Shown one piece after another: positions 20,193 to 28,519 of a stretch of DNA of 64,000 nucleotides; positions within the stretch are counted from its first letter, which is position 1; each line of letters opens with the position of its first letter. The DNA is taken from contig NZ_JABBNI010000065.1 of assembly GCF_012926525.1 (NCBI RefSeq), positions 18,539 through 82,538 of the forward strand, given 5' to 3'. Origin of the DNA: Clostridium muellerianum (GTDB taxonomy: Bacteria > Bacillota > Clostridia > Clostridiales > Clostridiaceae). Below the pieces are notes generated by a model. It was not told where the DNA came from. It saw only the letters and a list, made by a program, of their open reading frames with translations, and did no database searches. A program made the position numbers and the translations under genes.

Positions 20193-22127
20193 TTGAAAGA
20201 AGTGAGGCAAATAGACAAATTAGTAAGTTTAATTATGCCAGTAGCTAATGATGAATATATAGAGGAAAGTATAAAAAGTATTTGTAAACAAACTTATAAA
20301 AAGTGGGAATTAATTATTTTAACTTGCAATTGTCAAAAAAAAGTAGAAGGGATAATAAATAAAATAAGTGAACCAAGGATAAAATATATCCCTTTTGAAT
20401 ATAAAATTGGTTTAATGGAAATTTTTAATGCTGGATTGAGTGTTGCAAAAGGTGAATATATAGCTAGACAAGATCCTGATGATATAAGTATGCCAAAACG
20501 TATTGAGCTTCAGCTAAATTATTTAGAAGAGCATAGAAATGTAGGAATGGTATCTTGTTGTATAAAATCATTTACTAATGAACGTATTTATAAAAATCTT
20601 TGTAGGAACATAAATAAAGTTCAAAATTTTTATAAGACTTGGAACTCTATTGATGACGCTGTAATAGGAGGACACATACCTATAATTTTTCCTACTCTTA
20701 TGATAAGAAAAACTATTTTTAAAAATATTAATATTTTGGATAAGAAAATGGATTTTGAGGATTATGGCGAACTATTCCTAAACTTGCTAAAAGCAACTAG
20801 TGTAGAAAAACTCGGTAACATTTTGTATAAATATAGAAGACATAGTCAAGCTTATCATATTTTGAATAAAATTAAATATAAAGAATACACTAGAAATATT
20901 TTAAATAGCATTGATTTAAAAAATTGTATTATATACAGGGAATATCGTAGTGAGTTTATAAGTAGTAATATACAAAAGATTAAAGTAAATAAATCAAGTC
21001 ATTTAAGAGTACTTATGATTGTTGATCGGCTTAATATTGGTGGTACAGAGACTTATGTTCTTAATGTAGTAAAAAATTTAATTAATATGGGAGTATATGT
21101 AATAGTAGCTAGTTTCGGAGGAATTTTGGAAGAATTATTTAGTTGTTATGGAATAAGTATTATTAGAATTTCAAATGATATACAGTCAAAAGTGGTTGAA
21201 GAAATAAAAGAGATTATAGATAAAGAGAGTATTAATTTAATACATTGTCATTTAGATAAAAGTATGGAAATTGGTAAGAAAGTTTATGAAAAATATGATA
21301 TTCCATATATTATAACATTACATGGAGTATTTTATTCAAAAGAAATATTATTATCTACCTGCATAAAAGCTAAAGGTGTTATTGCTGTTAGTAATCCTAT
21401 ATGGAAGTTGTTTATGGAGAGTGTAGGAAATAGCTTTAAAGGAATTGCTAAGATAATTGCAAATGGTGTGGACACTGATATATTTAGTCCTAATTCACAG
21501 CGTACATCAATTAGAAAAGATTTAAATATCCATGAAAATGATTTTGTTATTGTGTATTGCAGTAGATTGAGTCTTGGAAAAGGATTTATAGTAGAGAAGC
21601 TTTTATTAAGTTTTAGGAAATTGTTATTTAATTATAATAATGTACATGTTATTATAATTGGTAGTGGTAATAGAAAATGTATTATTGAGGATATAGCTAA
21701 TGATGTGAATTTAAGCTTTAACAGGGATATAGTTCACGTAGTTGGTGCAAGGTATGATGTATTATCATATTATTTAGAAAGTGATTTAGTTATTGGTACA
21801 GGAAGAGTCGCCTTAGAAGCATTAAGCTGTGGGAAACCAGTAATTGCAGCAGGAAACAAGGGATGCATAGGAATTGTAAGTCCTGAAAATAAAGATCAAA
21901 TGTGGAATTCATATTTTGGAGATCATGAAGGTTCCTTAGAATATTATGAAGAGACAATTAATGAAGGTATAGAGAGTTTGATTAAAGATACTCAGAGAAG
22001 GTTAAAGTTAGGTAGGTGGAGTAGGGAGTGGTGCATTGAAAAATTTTACGATAAAACTCTTACAAGAGAAATTGTAAAATTATATAATAGCATTTTGAAT
22101 TACACAAATAAAGAAAAATCGTCTTAA
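20193..22127 (+). CDS. Bifunctional GT2-GT4 glycosyltransferase
   Basis: The 644-residue protein joins two glycosyltransferase modules. Residues about 10-230 form a GT-A family 2 domain with the DXD-like QDPDDISMP. Residues about 265-630 form a GT-B family 4 domain with the N-terminal NIGGTETYVLNVV loop and the donor-site region GTGRVALEALSCGKPVIA. Such fusions build cell-surface or spore-surface polysaccharide. The start is taken as TTG 20193 because the first beta strand, LVSLIMPV, begins about ten residues later. No strong ribosome binding site is seen, so the start is uncertain. A homologous fusion lies on the other strand at 23304-25175. Confidence 0.85.
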   Translation: MKEVRQIDKLVSLIMPVANDEYIEESIKSICKQTYKKWELIILTCNCQKKVEGIINKISEPRIKYIPFEYKIGLMEIFNAGLSVAKGEYIARQDPDDISMPKRIELQLNYLEEHRNVGMVSCCIKSFTNERIYKNLCRNINKVQNFYKTWNSIDDAVIGGHIPIIFPTLMIRKTIFKNINILDKKMDFEDYGELFLNLLKATSVEKLGNILYKYRRHSQAYHILNKIKYKEYTRNILNSIDLKNCIIYREYRSEFISSNIQKIKVNKSSHLRVLMIVDRLNIGGTETYVLNVVKNLINMGVYVIVASFGGILEELFSCYGISIIRISNDIQSKVVEEIKEIIDKESINLIHCHLDKSMEIGKKVYEKYDIPYIITLHGVFYSKEILLSTCIKAKGVIAVSNPIWKLFMESVGNSFKGIAKIIANGVDTDIFSPNSQRTSIRKDLNIHENDFVIVYCSRLSLGKGFIVEKLLLSFRKLLFNYNNVHVIIIGSGNRKCIIEDIANDVNLSFNRDIVHVVGARYDVLSYYLESDLVIGTGRVALEALSCGKPVIAAGNKGCIGIVSPENKDQMWNSYFGDHEGSLEYYEETINEGIESLIKDTQRRLKLGRWSREWCIEKFYDKTLTREIVKLYNSILNYTNKEKSS

Positions 22128-22169
22128 TACTTTCAAATAAAAGTATTAAGACGATTTTTCTTTATTTGT
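22104..22169. terminator. 30-bp perfect hairpin, bidirectional terminator overlapping a stop codon
   Basis: The arm 22104-22133 is perfectly complementary to 22140-22169 with a 6-base loop. The left arm includes the last seven codons and the stop (22125-22127) of the plus-strand glycosyltransferase. A/T runs on both outer sides allow termination in both directions, between convergent genes. Confidence 0.88.
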
Positions 22170-22223
22170 AAATGACTAAGAGTTATTATATTTGAAAAAT
22201 AATAATTTGTTTTTTAATATGCA

Positions 22224-23297
22224 TTATAATAAAATATGATCTAAAAATGGAGTTAAAAGTCTTTCAGTGTACATTTTCTTGTATTTAGAAATTTTTTCCC
22301 TTATAGTTAATTGATTTGAATTAATATAAGATATAATGTTTAGTATATCTTGTTGTATTGATGTTGAATCTGTAGGCACTAACAATTTATCTAAATCCAA
22401 AGACTTCATAAAATCAAAACATTTAAATCTATAAGCTAAACAAACAAAAGGAATTTGTGCTGCAGTGCATAAAACGTTAGCATGAAGTTTGAAATTTATT
22501 GAAAATGCACATTTTCCTAAGATACTTAATAATTCTCCAGCTTCATATATATTTTTATCAAGTATAACATTAGAAGAGGAGTTTATCTTGTTATACAAAC
22601 TTATGCTTGGTTCCAAATCTTTTCCCCAAAGTAGGTACATATAAATTTTATAACCTTGATTTAGGAGAATTTTACAGGTGGAAGCCAATTGATCTTCCAC
22701 ATCACTTTCATTTTTACCGTAAATTTTATTGTAGGAAGTACCCCAATTTAAACCAATAACTTTATCTTCATTTTTCCATTTTAAAATTGGAGAAAGGTTA
22801 GGCAATTCTTTAGGCTTTAACAATAGTCCAGGATCTCCTGAAATTTGTATCTTATTAGTATCTAAGTTTATTGATTTTAATAAAGCATAAGTTAGGGGAC
22901 CTCTAACACCAACATAAGTTGATTTATTTATAATATCAAAGAGTTGAGTCTCTGTTTCATCATCAAATAGGTAAGAGGGAGCTTTAGCTTCCTCTATAAC
23001 CTTTATAAAAAATTTATCAGCCCAATCATAACCGCTGCCCCATATAATAATCTGTTTTTTTTCTTTAACAGCTTTGTGAAGTATTTTGATATATCCCGGT
23101 AATATAAGAGAACCACCTCCTAATACTATGCAATCATAGGGCGATATATCAGTTATATTGATAGAAGGATTGGAAGGTACAATTTCATAGTCTTCCATAC
23201 TTAAATATTCTTTACATAAAGCATTAAAAATTTCCCACATTAGTTCATCTCCTAGATTGTTAAAACCAAGCCATCCTAAATAGAATATTCTTTTCAT
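22224..23297 (-). CDS. Polysaccharide pyruvyltransferase family protein
   Basis: Members of this family (CsaB/WcaK type) transfer pyruvate from PEP to sugar hydroxyls of surface polymers. The 357-residue protein shows the N-terminal FNNLGDELMWE motif, the LGGGSLI segment, IIWGSGYDW, and the C-terminal FSINFKLHANVLCTA region with the conserved His. It lies 6 bp downstream of the GT2-GT4 gene on the same strand, so the two are cotranscribed. It probably decorates the glycan made by that enzyme. The acceptor is unknown. Confidence 0.85.
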   Translation of the reverse strand: MKRIFYLGWLGFNNLGDELMWEIFNALCKEYLSMEDYEIVPSNPSINITDISPYDCIVLGGGSLILPGYIKILHKAVKEKKQIIIWGSGYDWADKFFIKVIEEAKAPSYLFDDETETQLFDIINKSTYVGVRGPLTYALLKSINLDTNKIQISGDPGLLLKPKELPNLSPILKWKNEDKVIGLNWGTSYNKIYGKNESDVEDQLASTCKILLNQGYKIYMYLLWGKDLEPSISLYNKINSSSNVILDKNIYEAGELLSILGKCAFSINFKLHANVLCTAAQIPFVCLAYRFKCFDFMKSLDLDKLLVPTDSTSIQQDILNIISYINSNQLTIREKISKYKKMYTERLLTPFLDHILL

Positions 23298-23303
23298 ACT
23301 ACT

Positions 23304-25175
23304 CTATCCTCCATAAATAATATTTTTGTTATAGAAGACTTCCTTCATAGCTAATTTATACAATTTTATAATATTTTTAGTAGTCTCCTTAATATCGAAT
23401 ATATTTTTAGACCATTCATACCCATCAGAACCCACTGACTCTAAGGATTCTCTATTTTGGCAAATAGATTTTAAATCCTCATATAAAAAGTAGGCATTAT
23501 TGTTTTTTATTGATTTATGGTCACCAAAATAGACTTTCCATGCTTCTTCAAAATTACCTTTATTTAAAAGACCAAAGTAACCTTGATTTCCAGTTGCAAT
23601 TAATGGTTTTCCACAAGCAAGAGCTTCTAATGCAACTCTCCCTGTACCAACTACACAATCACAATTAGAATAGAAGTCAATCATATTAGTTGTTTCACCC
23701 ATAAGATAAATAAATTTTTTGTTAAAGGATGAATTAATTCTATCTGCAGTGTTTTTAATATTGTTAAAACCAGGGCCGTTTCCAATTATGAAAGCATAAA
23801 TATCAATATTTTCCCTATTCCTTAAATCTCTACATACTCTTATTACATTTTCACAAACAGCAACTTTACCCCATGCTAATCTACTAGCATATAAAACTAC
23901 AAATGAATTTTTAGATATTTGAAATTTTTCACGAATATAAGTGGATTTTTTTGGATAAAAATTTTTAAAGTCAATACCATTTGGAATTACTATTGATTGA
24001 ACATTGAATTCATGCAACCAGTCAAAAACAGGTTCACTTACACTTATTATTTTAGTACTATTGTTCAATTTTGTAGAGGCAATATCTTGGTAATATAAGC
24101 CATGAACTGTGAAAATGCAAGGAATATTTAATTCTTTAGCAACATCAATACATAAGGAGCCAGAAGGAGATTGGTGTGCGTGTATAATATTGACATTTTC
24201 TTTGATGATAATATTTTTTATTTTATTTTTGTATTTCAATGAATTGCTTTCCGATTTAATTATACTTAAAGGAAAATTCATATTATAAATATTACAGCCT
24301 AATTTCTCAAAATCCTCATACAATGCTCCTTTATCTGATAAGATAGCAACGTGAATTCCTAATCTTAAAAGTTCAGAGGCTAGAGTTAAAACGTGAGTTT
24401 CTGTTCCTCCAATATTCATACTGTCTAAAACTAGTAAAACTCGTATATTAGACAAATCTATATTTAAAGATTTTTCATCATAAAATTCATGTGAACGCTG
24501 CTCATCATGGATTCGATAGTAGTACAAAACATCAGATAAATTATCTACTCCAAAGGATAGAAGTTTTGTAATAAATTCATAGTCTTCAGCACCTTTAAGT
24601 TTTCTTGTAAGCCCGCCAAATTTATCAAATAGTTTTCCATAAAATAAAATAGTTCCATGGCTTACACAATGTCCACCTTCTGAATATAATTTTTTTATAT
24701 TGTTTGCACCATACTTTAGCCAATTTTTAATAGGTTTAGGATTAAAGTTATCATTTTCAAATGTGGAATAATTAGTACCTACAATCTGAATTTCAGGATG
24801 CTTTTTTAAAAAATCAATTTGTTTTTCTATACGGTTCGGATGAGATAAGTCATCCGAATCTTGGCAAGCTATAAATTCTCCTTTAGAAAGAAAAAAACCA
24901 ATACTAACAGCTCCAGCAAAACCAGAATTTCTTGGAAGTGAAATACAAGTTATAGAATTTTTTGATGAAAGGTTTTGTTCGTTCTTTTTAATCCAATTAT
25001 TTATGATCTTCATACTATTATCTGTAGAAGCATCATCAACTATAATAATTTCAATATTTTTATAGGTTTGATTTTTAATACTGTCAAGACATTCGCTTAC
25101 GTAGTCAGCATGATTATAATTTGTGATAATGATACTAACTAGGTCCTTTATTCTCGAGTATAACATAGGATTCAC
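23304..25175 (-). CDS. Bifunctional GT2-GT4 glycosyltransferase
   Basis: This 623-residue fusion parallels the plus-strand protein at 20193. The N-terminal GT2 domain has VSIIITNYNHADYVSECLDS, VDDASTDNS and the acid motif QDSDDLSHP. The C-terminal GT4 domain has MNIGGTETHVLTLA and GTGRVALEALACGKPLIA. The ATG at 25175 follows AGGAGTGA. It heads a two-gene minus-strand operon with the pyruvyltransferase. Similarity to the convergent paralogue suggests an old duplication with inversion. A role in surface or spore glycan synthesis is inference. Confidence 0.88.
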   Translation of the reverse strand: MNPMLYSRIKDLVSIIITNYNHADYVSECLDSIKNQTYKNIEIIIVDDASTDNSMKIINNWIKKNEQNLSSKNSITCISLPRNSGFAGAVSIGFFLSKGEFIACQDSDDLSHPNRIEKQIDFLKKHPEIQIVGTNYSTFENDNFNPKPIKNWLKYGANNIKKLYSEGGHCVSHGTILFYGKLFDKFGGLTRKLKGAEDYEFITKLLSFGVDNLSDVLYYYRIHDEQRSHEFYDEKSLNIDLSNIRVLLVLDSMNIGGTETHVLTLASELLRLGIHVAILSDKGALYEDFEKLGCNIYNMNFPLSIIKSESNSLKYKNKIKNIIIKENVNIIHAHQSPSGSLCIDVAKELNIPCIFTVHGLYYQDIASTKLNNSTKIISVSEPVFDWLHEFNVQSIVIPNGIDFKNFYPKKSTYIREKFQISKNSFVVLYASRLAWGKVAVCENVIRVCRDLRNRENIDIYAFIIGNGPGFNNIKNTADRINSSFNKKFIYLMGETTNMIDFYSNCDCVVGTGRVALEALACGKPLIATGNQGYFGLLNKGNFEEAWKVYFGDHKSIKNNNAYFLYEDLKSICQNRESLESVGSDGYEWSKNIFDIKETTKNIIKLYKLAMKEVFYNKNIIYGG

Positions 25176-25376
25176 TCCTTTATTTAACTTTGGCCATTTT
25201 TAATAAATAGTTGAATATATATTAGATTATTTTCTAGTTATAGTGTTAAAAGTTTAATCTAGTTAGTTTTTTAAGGTGTTATTTTTTAAAGATATCTTAT
25301 AGTAAAAATAATACTCTTCTAAAAAATTCAAGTAACATTTAAAAACTTATTACAGTTTTAAGTTTAGAAGAAATAT

Positions 25377-25390
25377 TACAATATATTGTA
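25377..25390. repeat. Palindrome in the 25176-25622 gap
   Basis: TACAATATATTGTA is a 14-bp perfect palindrome in the divergent region between the glycan operon (minus) and the deoR gene (plus). The gap is otherwise AT-rich without a gene. This could be an operator, but chance palindromes are common in such sequence. Confidence 0.3.
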
Positions 25391-25622
25391 TTATTACATT
25401 TATATATTGTGACAAATTAAAGCATGAGGTTGTTATTGCTAAAAATGTACACGTATTAATATATATATTTAGGTGATATTTAAAGAAGAAACTGAAAAAT
25501 AAATAAGTATGTAAGATTGAATGGGGATAATTATTAGAGAATATAGTGTTAAATATGTTAAAATAAATTTAGGAAACATTCAGTATATAAATTATGTGAT
25601 ATATTTGGAGGTAGTTTTAAGG

Positions 25623-26378
25623 GTGCTTAAAGATGAAAGATTTCAAAAAATTTTAGATATGTTTCAAAATGATAATATAATAAGGATATCTGATATAAAA
25701 GAAGTGTTAGATGTAACTGAAATGACAGTGAGAAGAGATCTAAAGGCTCTAGAAGAAAAAGGTCTTTTAACTAGAATACATGGAGGTGCAAAAAGGAAAG
25801 AAGAAATTTTATTTACAGAGTTATCTCATAATGAAAAGAGAAATATTAATGTGGAAGAAAAGAAATATATAGCTAAGTTAGCTGGTGGACTAATAGAAGA
25901 AAATGATATCATATATATAGGACCAGGAACTACTAATGAGATGATATATGATTATCTTACTGTTTCTTATGCCAAAGTTATAACTAATTCTATGTCTATA
26001 TTTAATAAGTTTAAAAATGACAAACGGTTTGAACTTATACTTATAGGGGGAAGGTTTAGGCAACGTACAGACGTATTCATTGGAAATTTTACAAATGAGT
26101 TATTAGAAAAAATAAGAGTTAGGAAAGCTTTTGTAGGAGTAAACGGAATTTGTAATAATAATATAACTACTTCTAATGAAGAAGAGGGAGTTTGCCAGAG
26201 AATAATATTAGATAATGCATTAGAAAAATATATCTTATGCGATAGTAGTAAAATAGGTAAGGAAGATTTTTACACATTTTATGATTTAACAGAGGTTACT
26301 GCGGTAATAACAGATGATAAAATGGATACCAAAATAAAAGAAAGATATGAAAAAAATGTAAAAATAATCAATTCCTAA
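25623..26378 (+). CDS. DeoR/GlpR-family sugar-operon regulator, copy 1
   Basis: DeoR regulators bind operators through an N-terminal winged helix and sense a phosphorylated sugar through a C-terminal isomerase-like domain. The 251-residue protein has VTEMTVRRDLKALEEKGL in the recognition region and the sensor segment IGPGTTNEMIYDYL. The start is GTG 25623 behind GGAGGT (25607-25612); an upstream ATG frame at 25521 is too long. Copy 2 at 30198 uses the same GTG arrangement and has the identical length, which supports the choice. It probably represses the lac/gat genes, with tagatose- or galactose-6-phosphate as likely signal. Confidence 0.9.
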   Translation: MLKDERFQKILDMFQNDNIIRISDIKEVLDVTEMTVRRDLKALEEKGLLTRIHGGAKRKEEILFTELSHNEKRNINVEEKKYIAKLAGGLIEENDIIYIGPGTTNEMIYDYLTVSYAKVITNSMSIFNKFKNDKRFELILIGGRFRQRTDVFIGNFTNELLEKIRVRKAFVGVNGICNNNITTSNEEEGVCQRIILDNALEKYILCDSSKIGKEDFYTFYDLTEVTAVITDDKMDTKIKERYEKNVKIINS

Positions 26379-26386
26379 TTCTAAAG

Positions 26387-26437
26387 TATTGTAAATAAGT
26401 TTTGTAGATTTATAAACTTATTTACAATATTTTTTTG
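26387..26437 (+). terminator. Terminator of deoR copy 1
   Basis: TATTGTAAATAAGTTT pairs with AAACTTATTTACAATA around an 11-base loop and is followed by T7, just after the stop codon. It separates the regulator from the lacA1 promoter. Confidence 0.85.
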
Positions 26438-26519
26438 AAAATAAAAAACAAAATGCAATATTTAAAAACATAACAGAACAAAAACAGTGCGTAAACCAAA
26501 CAAAAAGTTACAAAATCTA

Positions 26520-26600
26520 TTGACATTGCCATGCCACAATGATAAAATAACATCATAAAACAAAACCAAACATAAACGATAACGATAAATAAAGTTTGAA
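26520..26600 (+). promoter_or_regulatory. Promoter and DeoR-type operator region of the lacA1 operon
   Basis: TTGACA at 26520 and TAAAAT at 26543 are 17 bp apart. Around them lie repeated CAAA-rich blocks (CCAAACAAAAAGTTAC upstream, AACCAAACATAAACGATAAC downstream), of the kind bound by DeoR/LacR-type repressors. Nearly the same block recurs before deoR copy 2 at about 30062-30158. Confidence 0.7.
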
Positions 26601-26644
26601 TAGTAAATGATGAAAGTTTACAAAAATTACGGAGGTGAAAACAA

Positions 26645-27076
26645 ATGAAAATAGCAATATGCAGTGATAAAAATTCAGTTAAGTTAAAAAATGTACTAAA
26701 GGAGTACATAAAAGAATTAGGACATAATGTTAAGGATTATTCGGATAATAATAGTTTAGAAGATTATTTAAATCAAATTGTAAACGTATCAAAGAAGGCT
26801 GCTCAAAAGGAATTTGACAGAGTGATCTTTATAGATGCTGTAGGAGGAAAGTCATTTATAATATCTTCTAAGGTTAAAGGAATGGTTACGGCTTGTGTTA
26901 GTGATGAACATTCAGCAAAAATGACAAGAGATCATAATGGATCTTTAGGAATAGCTATAGGGTCAGATTTGGTAGGAGAAGTTTTAGCTAAAAATTTAGT
27001 TAAAATATTTATTGAAAAAAATTTTTCAGCAGGAAGACATATGGTTAGAATAGATATGCTAAACAAAATGGCATAA
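26645..27076 (+). CDS. lacA: Galactose-6-phosphate isomerase subunit LacA, divergent copy 1
   Basis: LacA and LacB together isomerise galactose-6-phosphate to tagatose-6-phosphate. This 142-residue RpiB-fold protein keeps the tail GRHMVRIDMLNKM and the SDEHSAKMTRDHN segment. Its N-terminal GADEKG-type loop is changed to CSDKNS, and the RGIAIDEYGAGSFM region of the second copy reads RVIFIDAVGGKSFI here. It is therefore more divergent than lacA2 at 30997 and may have altered specificity or be a structural partner. It is first in an operon with lacB1 and the PTS genes; the ATG follows ACGGAGGTG. Confidence 0.85.
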   Translation: MKIAICSDKNSVKLKNVLKEYIKELGHNVKDYSDNNSLEDYLNQIVNVSKKAAQKEFDRVIFIDAVGGKSFIISSKVKGMVTACVSDEHSAKMTRDHNGSLGIAIGSDLVGEVLAKNLVKIFIEKNFSAGRHMVRIDMLNKMA

Positions 27077-27090
27077 AGGGGTGAAATGTA

Positions 27091-27603
27091 ATGAAAAGAA
27101 TAGCAATAGGCTGTGATCATATTGTTACTAATATAAAAAATGAATTACGCCAATGGTTAAGCGAAAAAGGTTATGATGTAGTAGATTTTGGAACATACAA
27201 TAGTGAAAGAACACATTTTCCTATATTTGGAAAAAGGGTGGCTGAAGCATTACAAACAGGCGAATTTGATTATGGAGTAGTACTTTGTGGTACAGGTGTA
27301 GGAATAACTAATTCAGCAAATAAGGTAAAGGGTGCAAGATGTGTTTTAGCAAGAGATGTGCATACTGCACATGCAGCTAGAAGAGATTATGATGCCAACA
27401 TAATTGGTGTTGGAGGAAGAATATCAGGTTTAGGATTGATTGAAAATATAATAGAAGAATTTTTATCAACAGAATTTAATGCTACAGAAGAAAATGTATT
27501 TGTTCGTGACTTTATGAATTCAATGATAGGTGAAAATGCTAATAAAGGAGAATATTTCGAAGAGGAAAGAAACAAATGGAAAGAGGGGTGCTATCATGAT
27601 TAA
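27091..27603 (+). CDS. lacB: Galactose-6-phosphate isomerase subunit LacB, copy 1
   Basis: This 170-residue RpiB/LacB-family subunit carries the conserved GCDHIVT start, [19 protein letters not shown] with the active-site Cys, and the HEADER-like LacB tail region ending EGCYHD. It should pair with a LacA subunit. It sits 14 bp after lacA1, and its last 8 bases overlap the PTS IIA gene, so translation is coupled. A second full copy lies at 31441. Confidence 0.9.
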   Translation: MKRIAIGCDHIVTNIKNELRQWLSEKGYDVVDFGTYNSERTHFPIFGKRVAEALQTGEFDYGVVLCGTGVGITNSANKVKGARCVLARDVHTAHAARRDYDANIIGVGGRISGLGLIENIIEEFLSTEFNATEENVFVRDFMNSMIGENANKGEYFEEERNKWKEGCYHD

Positions 27604-28069
27604 AGAAGTTACCCAATTATTTAGAAAAGATTTAGTGTTTATAGAAGATGCGAAAGATAGTAGTGGCATTTTTACTAAAATAGGAAAAAAACTTTTGGAA
27701 AAAGGATTAGTCAATGAAGAATTTGTACAAGCAGTTATATCTAGAGAAAAGGACTATCCAACAGGTTTAGATTTGAGTGTGGTTGGTGAAGGAATACCAA
27801 ATGTAGCTATACCACATACAGAAAGTGAATACTGTAAAGCTAAAAATGTAGTAGTTGTAAAATTAAATGATGAAATAGAGTTTAATAATATGATTTCACC
27901 AGATAATAAATTAAAGGTTAAATTCTTATTTATGATATTAAATAATGAAAAAGAAGCTCAATCTAACATATTGTCACATTTAATGGAATTTTTCACACAA
28001 AATGATAATGTAAAAAAGTTGTGTGAAATTAGTGATCCAGGGGAAATCTATAAGTATATAACAGAATAA
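27596..28069 (+). CDS. PTS galactitol/galactose-type EIIA component
   Basis: EIIA passes phosphate from HPr to EIIB. The 157-residue protein belongs to the fructose/mannitol-type IIA superfamily (GatA-like), with the phosphorylated His in NVAIPHTESEY. The ATG at 27596 lies within the last codons of lacB1 behind GAGGGG. Together with the following IIB and IIC it forms a complete gat-type sugar transporter. Confidence 0.9.
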   Translation: MIKEVTQLFRKDLVFIEDAKDSSGIFTKIGKKLLEKGLVNEEFVQAVISREKDYPTGLDLSVVGEGIPNVAIPHTESEYCKAKNVVVVKLNDEIEFNNMISPDNKLKVKFLFMILNNEKEAQSNILSHLMEFFTQNDNVKKLCEISDPGEIYKYITE

Positions 28070-28108
28070 AATATATTTAAAAATAAAACAAAAATGGAGG
28101 AGAGTATT

Positions 28109-28411
28109 ATGATAAAAATATTAGCAGCTTGCGGAGCTGGTGTAAATTCAAGTCATCAAATTAAGTCAGCAATAGAGGAAGAAATGGCCAACAGAGGATA
28201 TAGGGTAGAGGCAGATGCAGTAATGGTAAAGGATATCACAGAAGAAATGATATCGCAATATGATGTGTTCACACCTATATCAGAACCAGACCTAGGATAT
28301 GAAATTAAGATCCCTGTAGTAGAAGCGGGGCCAATTCTTTACAGGATTCCATCAATGGCACAGCCAGTTTATGATGAGCTAGAAGAAGTAATAAAAAAGC
28401 TTAATAAGTAA
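28109..28411 (+). CDS. PTS galactitol-type EIIB component
   Basis: The 100-residue EIIB has its phosphorylated Cys8 in the N-terminal P-loop-like ACGAGVNSS and GatB-like length. The start is ATG 28109 behind GGAGGAGAG; the in-frame ATG at 28094 overlaps that ribosome binding site. It is the middle piece of the PTS set. Confidence 0.9.
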   Translation: MIKILAACGAGVNSSHQIKSAIEEEMANRGYRVEADAVMVKDITEEMISQYDVFTPISEPDLGYEIKIPVVEAGPILYRIPSMAQPVYDELEEVIKKLNK

Positions 28412-28436
28412 GTAAAGGATTTCAAATTGAAAAATA

Positions 28437-28471
28437 TTTCTCAGTAAGTTATTAAAAGGCTTACTGAGAAA
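28437..28471 (+). repeat. Intercistronic hairpin between EIIB and EIIC genes
   Basis: TTTCTCAGTAAG (28437-28448) is a perfect 12-bp complement of 28460-28471. No T-run follows, so it is more likely an RNA-stability or attenuation structure inside the operon than a full terminator. EIIC starts 48 bp later. Confidence 0.6.
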
Positions 28472-28519
28472 ATGTTTAACTTAGGTGATAAAGTTTAAAA
28501 AGGAAAAGGAGGATCTCAA

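Noticed and set aside
26422..26709. 95-codon minus-strand frame over the lacA1 promoter
   Set aside because: Its Phe/Cys-rich hydrophobic translation arises from the CAAA-rich operator region. It overlaps the promoter and the lacA1 start.
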